Source of the DNA: Halorubrum sp. Hd13
Lineage (GTDB): Archaea; Halobacteriota; Halobacteria; Halobacteriales; Haloferacaceae
Length of the DNA: 64,000 bases
Direction: 5' to 3'
Assembly (NCBI RefSeq): GCF_002252755.1
Contig: NZ_NHOY01000071.1
Span: 34,067-98,066 of the forward strand
How positions within the stretch are numbered: position 1 is the stretch's first letter; every line of letters begins with the position of its first letter. The translations under genes and the position numbers were made by a program. Positions 32,522 to 40,717 of the stretch are shown here, piece after piece. The notes beneath the pieces were generated by a model. That model was given only the letters and a program-made list of their open reading frames with translations, made no database searches and was not told the DNA's origin.

Positions 32522-32776
32522 GGAAACCCATATGTTGTAGTTATACAAAAGTCTTTGTGAATGTTTGATAGTAATTATAGCGCCGATCGTCGCGGCGCTA
32601 ATATGACCGCGCTCGGCGGTCACGTTTCGTGTTCGATGACCGGTAGCGCCGACGGTCGGCGAGTCGGGATCCTCGGCACTGGATCGTCAGTAACTGGCGT
32701 TTGAAGCGCCAACGGACTCATTCACACCAGATGAGAGGAACCGGAACCGACCGGCGACGCGTGCGGATCCGGGACA

Positions 32777-32808
32777 AAGGTTTAAATAGGACAATAACCA
32801 GAAACCTT
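32777..32808 (+). promoter_or_regulatory. TFB promoter with 7-bp inverted repeat
   Basis: A TTTAAATAG box (32781-32789) lies about 28 nt before the ATG at 32812. AAGGTTT (32777-32783) and AAACCTT (32802-32808) form a perfect inverted repeat with an 18-nt spacer, one arm overlapping the TATA box and the other ending 3 nt before the start codon. Confidence 0.6.
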
Positions 32809-32811
32809 ATA

Positions 32812-33768
32812 ATGGAACGTCCGAGCCGCCAGCGTCAACAGGAGCGGAACACCGAGCGAGAGTCGGACGAGACGGAGACGGTCTCCTGCCCGGAGTGTGA
32901 TTCGGAAGAAATAGTCACGGACGCCGACCAAGAGCTCGTGTGTGAGGACTGCGGGCTGGTCTTGGACGAGCGGAACATCGACCGCGGGCCGGAGTGGCGG
33001 GCGTTCAACCACTCGGAGCGGCAGTCGAAGTCGCGCGTCGGCGCCCCCATCACCGAGACGATGCACGACAAGGGGCTGACGACGACGATCGACTGGAAGG
33101 ACAAGGACGCGTACGGACGGTCGCTCTCCTCCGAGAAGCGATCGCAGATGCACCGGCTGCGCAAGTGGCAAGAGCGGATCCGCACGAAGGACGCCGGCGA
33201 GCGCAACCTCCAGTTCGCGCTCTCCGAGATCGACCGCATGGCGAGCGCGCTCGGCGTGCCGCGGTCGGTACGCGAGGTCGCCTCGGTCATCTATCGACGC
33301 GCGCTCAACGAGGACCTCATCCGCGGCCGGTCGATCGAGGGCGTCTCCACCGCCGCGCTCTACGCCGCCTGCCGGCAGGAGGGCATCCCCCGATCGCTCG
33401 ACGAGGTCGCCGACGTCTCGCGCGTTCCGCAGAAGGAGATCGGTCGGACGTACCGCTACATCTCCCAGGAGCTCGGATTGGAACTGAAGCCCGTCGACCC
33501 GAAGCAGTTCGTTCCCCGCTTCGCGTCGTCGCTGGAGCTGAGCGAGGAGGTCCAGTCGAAGGCGACGGAGATCATCGACGTCTCCGCCGAGCAGGGGCTC
33601 CTCTCCGGGAAGTCCCCGACCGGATTCGCGGCCGCGGCGATCTACGCGGCCTCGCTGCTGTGTAACGAGAAGAAGACCCAGCGCGAGGTCGCCGACGTCG
33701 CGCAGGTGACGGAGGTCACCATCCGCAACCGGTATCAAGAGCAGATCGAAGCGATGGGCTTCCGCTAG
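32812..33768 (+). CDS. tfb: Transcription initiation factor IIB (TFB), copy 1
   Basis: 318 aa from the ATG at 32812. The zinc ribbon has Cys26, Cys29, Cys44 and Cys47 (SCPECDSEE...[12 protein letters not shown]). The B-reader region reads [45 protein letters not shown]. Two cyclin repeats follow: [53 protein letters not shown] and [43 protein letters not shown]. The end [17 protein letters not shown] is the BRE-binding helix. Haloarchaea use several TFBs for alternative promoter sets; a second one lies at 55842. Confidence 0.96.
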   Translation: MERPSRQRQQERNTERESDETETVSCPECDSEEIVTDADQELVCEDCGLVLDERNIDRGPEWRAFNHSERQSKSRVGAPITETMHDKGLTTTIDWKDKDAYGRSLSSEKRSQMHRLRKWQERIRTKDAGERNLQFALSEIDRMASALGVPRSVREVASVIYRRALNEDLIRGRSIEGVSTAALYAACRQEGIPRSLDEVADVSRVPQKEIGRTYRYISQELGLELKPVDPKQFVPRFASSLELSEEVQSKATEIIDVSAEQGLLSGKSPTGFAAAAIYAASLLCNEKKTQREVADVAQVTEVTIRNRYQEQIEAMGFR

Positions 33769-33931
33769 CGGCGACGCGTGCGGAGGCGAGCCAGCCGTGT
33801 CGCGGCCGGAAACGCGGCGCCGGCGACGGGCCCTCGTCGCGGCGGAAAACGCGGCGCAGACGTGCGGTCTTCCCGCGGTGCGCCGCTCGTGATCGGGTTT
33901 TTAATCGGTACCGAGCGTATCTTCTCGCGAG

Positions 33932-34366
33932 ATGTACTCGCATATCCTCGTCCCGACGGACGGTAGCCCCGCGTCGGACGCCGCGATCGAACATGCGATC
34001 GACCTCGCCGAGCAGTACGACGCCACGCTCCACGCGCTGTACGTCGTCGACGGCGCGGCGTACGCGACGCTCGAAGCGGGCGCCGAGATCGTGGTCGACG
34101 CGCTCGAGTCCGAGGGAGAGGAGGCCACGCAGCGGGTCGCGGACGCGGCCGAGAGCGCGGGCGTGAGCTGCGAGGCGGTCGTCACGACGGGGACCGCGTA
34201 CCGCTCGATCCGGAACTACGTGGACGAGAACGACATCGACATGATCGTGATGGGGACGCACGGCCGGAAGGGGCTCGACCGGTATCTCCTCGGCAGCGTC
34301 ACCGAGCGGGTCGTCCGAACCTCGGACGTGCCCGTCCTCACCGTCCGACAGCCGAGCGATGAGTGA
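33932..34366 (+). CDS. Universal stress protein UspA family (copy 2)
   Basis: 144 aa: MYSHILVPTDGSPASDAAIEHAIDLAEQYDATLHALYVVD at the start, and MIVMGTHGRKGLDRYLLGSVTERVVRTSDVPVLTV at the end with the ATP-binding GxxG...GS pattern. TTTTTAAT box at 33898-33904, 28-34 nt before the ATG. The stop is immediately followed by the GTG of menE, so the two may be co-transcribed. The 163 bp before it hold two copies of a GGAAA(A)CGCGGCGC motif and no gene. Confidence 0.93.
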   Translation: MYSHILVPTDGSPASDAAIEHAIDLAEQYDATLHALYVVDGAAYATLEAGAEIVVDALESEGEEATQRVADAAESAGVSCEAVVTTGTAYRSIRNYVDENDIDMIVMGTHGRKGLDRYLLGSVTERVVRTSDVPVLTVRQPSDE

Positions 34367-36325
34367 GTGCCCGCCGCGACGGGGGTGACCCCCGTGCGAG
34401 ACTGGCTGTCACACCGGGTCGCCGCCTCCCCGGACGCCGCGGCGCTCGTGCGGGCCGAGGACGGCGAGGCCTGGACGTACACGGACCTCGACCAACTCGT
34501 CTCGGAGACGGCGGGGCGCCTCGTCGCCCACGGGATCGAGGCGGGCGACCGGCTCGGCGTGATCACGCCCCCGTACGTCGGGACGGTCGGACTGGTCCAC
34601 GCGGCGATGCGGATCGGCGCGACTTTCGTCCCGCTCGGACAGGAGCTCACGCCCAGGGAGCTCTCGGAGCGGGCGGAGCGGGCGGACCTCTCCGCGGTCG
34701 TCTGCGCGGAGCCGACGGAAGACGACGCGTTGGCGGCCGTCGACGGGATCGACGACACGCCCGTCTTCTCCGTCGACGACCCGACCGACGGGACCGTCAC
34801 CGCCGTCCACGACGTCGAGCCCGCGACGGTCGATCCCCCAGAGTGGGAGTTCGACGATCACCTCTGTATCCTCTTCACGTCCGGCACGACGGGGGAGCCG
34901 AAGCCGGTTCCGCTCACCGCCGGTAACGTGTGCAGTTCCGCCGTCGCCTCCGCGTTCCGGCTCGGTGTCGACCCCGGCGACCGCTGGCTCGTCTCTCTCT
35001 CGTTACACCACATGGGCGGGCTCGCGCCCGTCTACCGCTCGGCGCTGTACGGGACGACCCTCGTGCTCCGGGAGGGGTTCGACGCCGGGGGCACCGCCGA
35101 CGACATCGACACGTACGACGTGACCGGCGTCTCGCTCGTCCCGACGATGCTCAAGCGGATGCTCGACAGGCGCGGCACCCTGTCGGACACGCTTCGCGTG
35201 GTCCTGCTCGGCGGCGCGCCGGCGCCGGACGAGCTGTTGGAGCGCTGCCGCGACTACTCGGTCCCGGTGTATCCGACGTACGGGATGACCGAGTCGGCCT
35301 CGCAGATCGCGACCGCGACGCCCCGGCAGACGAAGGGGCGGCTCGGCACGGTCGGCCGCCCGCTGTTCGGAACCGAGGTGACGGTCGTCGACGAGGACGG
35401 CGCGCCGGTCGAAGCCGGGGAGTCGGGGGAGATCGTCGTCGACGGCCCGACGGTGTCGCCGGGGTATCTGAAGCCCCCGACGGACGCGGGCGACGGGGCG
35501 ACCGCCGAACTCGATCAGTCCATCTTCGGCCCCCACGGGCTTCACACCGGCGACGTGGGACGGATCGACGAAGACGGCTACCTCTACGTGCTCAACCGGC
35601 TCGACGACCGCATCATCACCGGGGGCGAGAACGTCGAGCCCGGCGAGGTGAGCGACGTGCTTCGGGAGTTTCCCACGGTCGAGGACGTCGCCGTCGTCGG
35701 TCTCGACGACGAGATGTGGGGCGAGCGGGTCGCCGCGCTGCTCGCGGTCGGCGACCGGACGGGGGAACCGGTGGACGAGGCGGCGCTCGCCTCGTTCGCC
35801 CGCGAGCGGCTCAGCGGGTTCAAGATCCCGAAAACGATCGCCCTCGTCGACGAGCTCCCGCGGACGGTCTCGGGCACTGTCGATCGAGAGGCCGCGCGGG
35901 AGGCGCTTCGGGAGACCGGTCGGGACCTGAATCGCGATCCGGAGGCCGAACTGAAGACGGCCGGCTTCGAGCCCGCGGATCCGACCGAACCCCCGGACGA
36001 CGACGGCGACGACAGAGTCGAGATCGACGATGCCGAAGAGGTCGCGAACGCGGACGACTCCGCGGAAAACGCGGACGACTCCGCCGGCGAGGCGGCAGAC
36101 GGAGCCGACGGCGTGGACGACTCCGACGTCGCCACCGCGGGTGAGGGCGGTTCCGACGTCGCCGACGCCGACGAAAGCGAAGGCGAAGACGAAAGCGGAG
36201 ACGACGAAAGCGAAGGCGAAGACGAAAACGGAGACGACGAAAGCGAAGGCGAAGACGATCCCGACGAGGACACCTCAGAGGTCGACGTCGAGGTCGTCGA
36301 TGCCGACGACGCCCGAGGCGAGTAA
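34367..36325 (+). CDS. menE: o-Succinylbenzoate-CoA ligase with long acidic repeat tail
   Basis: 652 aa from GTG at 34367; GTGs at 34385 and 34394 are alternatives. An acyl-adenylate enzyme with P-loop-like LFTSGTTGEPKPV, the A5 motif YPTYGMTESASQIAT, TGDVGRIDEDGYLYVLNRLDDRIITGGENVEPGEV, and the catalytic-lysine region GFKIPKTIALVDELPRT. VSLSLHHMGGLAPVYRSALYGTTLVLREGFD favours MenE over other CoA ligases. It activates succinylbenzoate for menaquinone synthesis. From about residue 545 the protein becomes a 105-residue Asp/Glu-rich tail with 11-residue repeats, far beyond the usual family length. Confidence 0.9.
   Translation: MPAATGVTPVRDWLSHRVAASPDAAALVRAEDGEAWTYTDLDQLVSETAGRLVAHGIEAGDRLGVITPPYVGTVGLVHAAMRIGATFVPLGQELTPRELSERAERADLSAVVCAEPTEDDALAAVDGIDDTPVFSVDDPTDGTVTAVHDVEPATVDPPEWEFDDHLCILFTSGTTGEPKPVPLTAGNVCSSAVASAFRLGVDPGDRWLVSLSLHHMGGLAPVYRSALYGTTLVLREGFDAGGTADDIDTYDVTGVSLVPTMLKRMLDRRGTLSDTLRVVLLGGAPAPDELLERCRDYSVPVYPTYGMTESASQIATATPRQTKGRLGTVGRPLFGTEVTVVDEDGAPVEAGESGEIVVDGPTVSPGYLKPPTDAGDGATAELDQSIFGPHGLHTGDVGRIDEDGYLYVLNRLDDRIITGGENVEPGEVSDVLREFPTVEDVAVVGLDDEMWGERVAALLAVGDRTGEPVDEAALASFARERLSGFKIPKTIALVDELPRTVSGTVDREAAREALRETGRDLNRDPEAELKTAGFEPADPTEPPDDDGDDRVEIDDAEEVANADDSAENADDSAGEAADGADGVDDSDVATAGEGGSDVADADESEGEDESGDDESEGEDENGDDESEGEDDPDEDTSEVDVEVVDADDARGE
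36170..36262 (+). repeat. 33-bp tandem repeat encoding DESEGEDE(S/N)GD
   Basis: Units at 36170-36202 and 36203-36235 and a partial third from 36236. Glutamate is read by GAA throughout, whereas the rest of the gene mostly uses GAG, so the tail has a different codon bias and lower GC. Confidence 0.9.
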
Positions 36326-36389
36326 TAAACTCTCCCGATATTTCTCGTTGTTCCACGAACGTTTTGACCGCGGGGCCCGCGGATCGGAC

Positions 36390-37538
36390 ATGGATCTACT
36401 GGACGACAGCGTCGTGCCGGAGCGCGCGCGCGACGTGAAGGCCGAGGCCCGCGAGTTCGCCGACGAGCACATCGCGCCGAACGCGGCGGAGTACTACGAT
36501 TCGGGCGAGTACCCGTGGGAGGTGCTGGAGGCGGCGATGGACGCGGGACTCATCGCGCAGGACATCGGCGAGGAGTACGGGGGGAAGGGGTTCGACCTCG
36601 CGCAGGTGCTCGCGATCGCGGAGGAGTTCTACCGCGCCGACGCCGGCATCGCGCTCACCCTCCAGCTCGCGAGCTTCGGCTGCGAGATGGTCGAGCAGTA
36701 CGGCACCGAGGCGCAGAAGGAGGAGTACCTCCGGCCGGTCGCGGAGAACGACCAGATCTCCGGGCTCGCCGTCTCTGAGCCGGAGACCGGCTCCGACCTC
36801 GCGGGGATGACGACGAAAGCCGAGAAGGTCGACGGCGGGTACGAGATCACCGGCGAGAAGTACTGGGTCGGCAACGCGGTCGAAGCCGACTGGCTCACCG
36901 TCTACGCGAAGACCGGCGAGAGCGACGACCGCTACTCGAACTACACGCTGTTCATCGTCGAGACCGACAGCGAGGGGTACGAGGCGGAGCACATCCCGGA
37001 GAAGATGGGGATGCGCGCCTCGAAGCAGGGCCACATCGTCTTCGAGGACTGCTTCGTCCCCGAGGAGAACGTCGTCGGCAGCGAGGGCGGCGGCTTCTAC
37101 GTCCTCGCGGACTTCTTCAACCACGGCCGCGTGGTCGTCGGCGGGCACGGGCTCGGGCTGGCCGCGGCCGCCATCGAGGAGGCCGAGGAGTTCGTTCACG
37201 GGCGTAACGCCTTCGGCCGGACGGTCAACGAGTTCCAGGCGGTCCAGCACACCCTCTCGGACATGCGGATCGGCTTCGAGTCGGCGCGCGCGCTCAACTG
37301 GCGCGCCTGCGAGAAGGTCGCGAACAACGAAGACGCGGGGTACTGGGCCGCGCTGGCGAAGACAAAGTCCACGGAGGTCGCGACCGACTGCGCCGAGAAG
37401 GGGATGAAGCTCCACGGCGGGCGGTCGATCCTCACCGACCGCCGGATCGCCCGCGTCTACCGCGACGTGCGCATCCCGGTGATCTACGAGGGCGCCAACG
37501 ACATCCAGCGGAACCTGATCTACCGCCAGTCGCGGTAG
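36390..37538 (+). CDS. acd: Acyl-CoA dehydrogenase
   Basis: 382 aa. FAD- and CoA-binding motifs are GLAVSEPETGSDLAGMTTKAEK, YEITGEKYWVGNA, and RVVVGGHGLGLAAAAIEEAEEFVHGRNAFGR. The catalytic base is Glu367 in VIYEGANDIQRNLIYR. This is a short- or medium-chain type enzyme of beta-oxidation or branched amino-acid breakdown; chain length cannot be told. A GTTTTGACC element lies 28 nt before the ATG. The gene starts 64 nt after menE but with its own box. Confidence 0.94.
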   Translation: MDLLDDSVVPERARDVKAEAREFADEHIAPNAAEYYDSGEYPWEVLEAAMDAGLIAQDIGEEYGGKGFDLAQVLAIAEEFYRADAGIALTLQLASFGCEMVEQYGTEAQKEEYLRPVAENDQISGLAVSEPETGSDLAGMTTKAEKVDGGYEITGEKYWVGNAVEADWLTVYAKTGESDDRYSNYTLFIVETDSEGYEAEHIPEKMGMRASKQGHIVFEDCFVPEENVVGSEGGGFYVLADFFNHGRVVVGGHGLGLAAAAIEEAEEFVHGRNAFGRTVNEFQAVQHTLSDMRIGFESARALNWRACEKVANNEDAGYWAALAKTKSTEVATDCAEKGMKLHGGRSILTDRRIARVYRDVRIPVIYEGANDIQRNLIYRQSR

Positions 37539-37566
37539 AGCCGGGAGTGCGGGTCGGCCGCTTTTC

Positions 37567-38241
37567 TCAGATCCGACGGGCCAGCGCCGCGAGCGCCTCG
37601 CTTCCGCCCGACGTGAGGGGGTCGCCGTGGCCGACGCAGGCCACCTCGAACGGCGGGGTGCGGGCGGCGAGGTCGCGGATGCTCTCCAGTACCGCGTCCG
37701 TGTCGTAGCTGATGAACCACTCCGAGGGGTCGAGCCCGCCGTCGGACGCCGAGACGAGGTCGCCGAGGAGCGCGACGCCGAGCGACTCGCTCACGTACGC
37801 GACGTGACCCGGGGTGTGGCCGGGCGTGTGGTACGCGGTGAACGAGCCGAGCCGTTGACCGTCGGACACGGACTCGACCTCCAGGTCCGGATGCGTCGTG
37901 AACAGGCCGGCGAGGCGCTGAAACGCTCCCTTGTGATTGCGCAGCGGCGGCGACCGCTCCCCGCGGAGGATCGCCGCGTCGAACGCGCCGGTGTACACGG
38001 TCGCGTCGAGCTCCGGCGTCAGCGCCGCGAGCGCCCCGACGTGGTCGAGGTCGTAGTGGGTCAACAGCACTCGGCCGATGTCCGCGACGTCCACGCCGGC
38101 CTCGGCGAGCCCCTCCCGGATCGCTGCGTCGTCCCACGGGGTCCCCGCGTCGACGAGCGTGGGGACGTCGTCGTCGACGAGGTACGCGCTGACGCCCCGC
38201 AGCTCGAACCGCCACACTCCGTCCGCGAGTTCCGTGGGCAT
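37567..38241 (-). CDS. Metallo-beta-lactamase-fold hydrolase
   Basis: 224 aa from the ATG at 38239-38241. Zinc ligand motif THYDLDHVG (His62, Asp64, Asp66, His67), then YHTPGHTPGHVAYV, LLGDLVSAS and VACVGHGDPLTSGG, so all five MBL motifs are present. Related proteins include glyoxalase II-like and lactonase enzymes; the substrate is unknown. It converges with the acyl-CoA dehydrogenase gene, 28 nt apart. Confidence 0.9.
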   Translation of the reverse strand: MPTELADGVWRFELRGVSAYLVDDDVPTLVDAGTPWDDAAIREGLAEAGVDVADIGRVLLTHYDLDHVGALAALTPELDATVYTGAFDAAILRGERSPPLRNHKGAFQRLAGLFTTHPDLEVESVSDGQRLGSFTAYHTPGHTPGHVAYVSESLGVALLGDLVSASDGGLDPSEWFISYDTDAVLESIRDLAARTPPFEVACVGHGDPLTSGGSEALAALARRI

Positions 38242-38373
38242 ACCGAGTGGTAACGACCGACGGGGATTTGACGGTGGCGACCGAGGGACGGCGGGAGTCA
38301 CCGCGTCCGGTGTTCGCATCGGCGACCGCACCGCCGACGAAAACGCCAAGACGCCGCGGCGTCACGTCGGCGT

Positions 38374-40221
38374 ATGCGACTCGAGGACTACTGGGGGATC
38401 GGCCCGAAGACGAGCGAGCGGCTCGTCTCGGCGCTGGGGACCTCGCGGGCGATCGAGGCGATCGAGGCGGCCGACGTCCGGGCGCTCGTCGACGCCGGAC
38501 TCCACCGCGGGCGAGCCACCCGGATCCTCCGCCGGGCCAACGGCGAGGCCGGCATGGACGTCCTCGCGACGGGGGACACCCGCTCGGTGTACGACGACCT
38601 GCTCTCGCTGGCCGCCGGCCACGCGCTGACGGCCCACGCCGCCGACCGGATCCGAGTGCTGACGCCGCTAGCGGACCGGGAGGCGGTCGAGGCCCGACTC
38701 GACGGCGTGGTCGCCGCGCGCGACGCGTGGGAGGGGCTCGTCGAGGCCGACCGCGAGCGCGTGACCGAGGCGTTCGACGCGTACGACGACGCCGAGGGTT
38801 CGGACCTCGCGGCCGTCGAAACCGCCATCGCGCTGCGGGAAGCGGGGCTCGACGACGGCCCGTTCGAAGCGGTGGGCGCGCTGGAGGCGGACGCCCTGCG
38901 GGACGCCGCCGGCGCCCTCGCCGACGTGCGCGGGTCGATCGACCCGACGAGCGTCGACGGCGACGGCGACATCGAGGTCGCTCGCGGCGCCGACGACGAG
39001 CTGGACCGCCTGCGCGACCGGCTCGACGCGGCCGAGGAGCTGGCGAACTCCGCGTTCGACGTGCTCGACGCGGTCCGGGACGGCTCGCTGCGCGACTTCG
39101 AGGCCCTGGAGGCCGCGACGATCGACCACGTCGCGAGCGAGACCGGCGTCGACCCGGCGACGGTGCGGTCGGTGGCTCCCGACGACGCGCTCGACGCCGC
39201 CGACTTCGTCTCGGCGACCCTCCGCGACCTCGCGGCGGAGCTGGAGGCGGAGGTCGCGGAGCGCGAGGCGGCGGTCGCCGCCGACATCCGGGAGCGGATC
39301 GGCGGCGCGCGGGCGGACTCGGGCGAAGACGGCGGAGGCGACGGAGACGACGAGCGGGAGAGCCACGTCGCCCGGGCGGTGACCGCCGTCTCGGACGCCG
39401 CGTTCCTGCTCTCGCTCGCGCGCTTCGCGGCCGCGTACGACCTCGCGCGACCGACGCTCGTCGACGACGGGATCGCGGTGCGGAACGCGCGGAACCCGTT
39501 CATCGCCGGCGAGGTGCAGCCGGTGTCGTACGCGGTCGGGACCCACTCGCTCGCGGGCGACGCGGGCGTGGCGAGCGTCGACGCGCCGCCGACCGGCGAC
39601 CGCGTGAGCGTGCTTACGGGGGCGAACTCGGGCGGGAAGACGACGCTGCTGGAGACGGTCTGCGCGGTGGCCCTGCTCGCGTCGATGGGGCTCCCGGTGC
39701 CCGCAGAGGAGGCGCAGGTCGGCTCCTTCGACCGGATCGTCTTCCACCGGCGCCACGCCTCGTTCAACGCCGGCGTACTGGAGTCGACGCTGAAGTCGGT
39801 GGTCCCGCCGCTCGTCGAAGAGGGCCGGACGCTGATGCTCGTCGACGAGTTCGAGGCGATCACGGAGCCGGGGCGGGCCGCCGACCTGTTGAACGGTCTC
39901 GTGACGCTCACCGTCGAGCGGGGCGCGCTCGGCGTGTACGTCACGCACCTCGCGGAGGACCTGAGCCCGCTCCCGGAGGCCGCCCGGATCGACGGGATCT
40001 TCGCGGAGGGGCTCACGAACGACCTCGAACTGCGCGTCGACTACCAGCCCCGCTTCGGTACGATCGGCAAGTCGACGCCGGAGTTCATCGTCTCTCGACT
40101 CGTCGCGAACGCGAGCGATCGCGGCGTGCGCGCGGGGTTCGAGCACCTCGCCGGCGCCGTCGGCGAGGAGGCGGTCCAGCGCACCCTCTCGGACGCGGAG
40201 TGGGCGGGTGACGATGACTGA
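38374..40221 (+). CDS. Archaeal MutS-family ATPase with N-terminal helix-hairpin-helix (MutS5-like)
   Basis: 615 aa. The N-terminus (MRLEDYWGIGPKTSERLVSALGTSRAIEAIEAADVRALVDAGLHRGRATRILRRANG) is a DNA-binding HhH pair. The middle is a helical clamp/lever with coiled-coil stretches (DELDRLRDRLDAAEELA, AAELEAEVAEREAAVAADIRERI). The C-terminal MutS ATPase has Walker A TGANSGGKTTLLE (415-427), Walker B TLMLVDEFEAITEPGRAADLLNGLV and the H-loop VYVTHLAEDL. It lacks the MutS mismatch-reading domain I, so its role is unlikely to be standard mismatch recognition. An 8-nt overlap joins it to the next gene. Confidence 0.88.
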   Translation: MRLEDYWGIGPKTSERLVSALGTSRAIEAIEAADVRALVDAGLHRGRATRILRRANGEAGMDVLATGDTRSVYDDLLSLAAGHALTAHAADRIRVLTPLADREAVEARLDGVVAARDAWEGLVEADRERVTEAFDAYDDAEGSDLAAVETAIALREAGLDDGPFEAVGALEADALRDAAGALADVRGSIDPTSVDGDGDIEVARGADDELDRLRDRLDAAEELANSAFDVLDAVRDGSLRDFEALEAATIDHVASETGVDPATVRSVAPDDALDAADFVSATLRDLAAELEAEVAEREAAVAADIRERIGGARADSGEDGGGDGDDERESHVARAVTAVSDAAFLLSLARFAAAYDLARPTLVDDGIAVRNARNPFIAGEVQPVSYAVGTHSLAGDAGVASVDAPPTGDRVSVLTGANSGGKTTLLETVCAVALLASMGLPVPAEEAQVGSFDRIVFHRRHASFNAGVLESTLKSVVPPLVEEGRTLMLVDEFEAITEPGRAADLLNGLVTLTVERGALGVYVTHLAEDLSPLPEAARIDGIFAEGLTNDLELRVDYQPRFGTIGKSTPEFIVSRLVANASDRGVRAGFEHLAGAVGEEAVQRTLSDAEWAGDDD

Positions 40222-40690
40222 CGAGGAGGCGGGCGGCCCCGCGGAGGGCGCGGGAGGCGGGCGAATACGGTCGATCGCGGTCCACCGCGAGGACGTCGCG
40301 AGCGCGCTCGAGGCGACGCTCCGGAGCGACCGCGAGGTCGTCCTGCGGGTGACGCCGCCGTTCTCCGGTCGAATGCGGGCCCGACTCCACGCGATCGACA
40401 CCGGGACGGAGGTCGCGGAAGCGGACGGAAGCGAGACGAGCGGACGCGACGGCGACTCCCCGACCCCTATTCACGTCGATCCCCGCGACCTCGTCGCCGA
40501 GGTCCCCCCGTACCCCGAGGTCGACGAGACGGCGGCGGCACACCCCGACGCCGACGTCGAGACCCGCCGGGAGCGTCACGCCGAGGCCGTCGAGGGGTGG
40601 CGCGAGCGCGTCAGCGGGTCGATCGTCGACGCCGTCGAGCTGGAGGTCGACGGCGAGACCCGCGCGGTCGACGTGACCGCGCTCGGGTGA
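40214..40690 (+). CDS. Unrecognised haloarchaeal protein coupled to the MutS-like gene
   Basis: 158 aa from the ATG at 40214; GTG at 40208 would add two residues. Its start overlaps the mutS-like stop by 8 nt. A Gly/acidic head is followed by IRSIAVHREDVASALEATLRSDREVVLRVTPPFSGRMRARLH, an acidic spacer, PTPIHVDPRDLVAEVPPYPEVDETAA and a helix (ETRRERHAEAVEGWRERVSGSIVDAVELEVDGE). The VLRVTPPFSGRMRARLH patch is basic and could touch nucleic acid. Translational coupling suggests the two proteins act together. Confidence 0.72.
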   Translation: MTDEEAGGPAEGAGGGRIRSIAVHREDVASALEATLRSDREVVLRVTPPFSGRMRARLHAIDTGTEVAEADGSETSGRDGDSPTPIHVDPRDLVAEVPPYPEVDETAAAHPDADVETRRERHAEAVEGWRERVSGSIVDAVELEVDGETRAVDVTALG

Positions 40691-40693
40691 CTA

Positions 40694-40698
40694 TTTTT
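40694..40698 (+). terminator. Oligo-T between convergent genes
   Basis: TTTTTAAAA follows the stop at 40690. Its T5 serves the plus strand and its A4 reads as T4 at the end of the minus-strand glucoamylase gene, so it could act in both directions. Confidence 0.5.
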
Positions 40699-40717
40699 AA
40701 AAGAGGCCGCGGATCCG

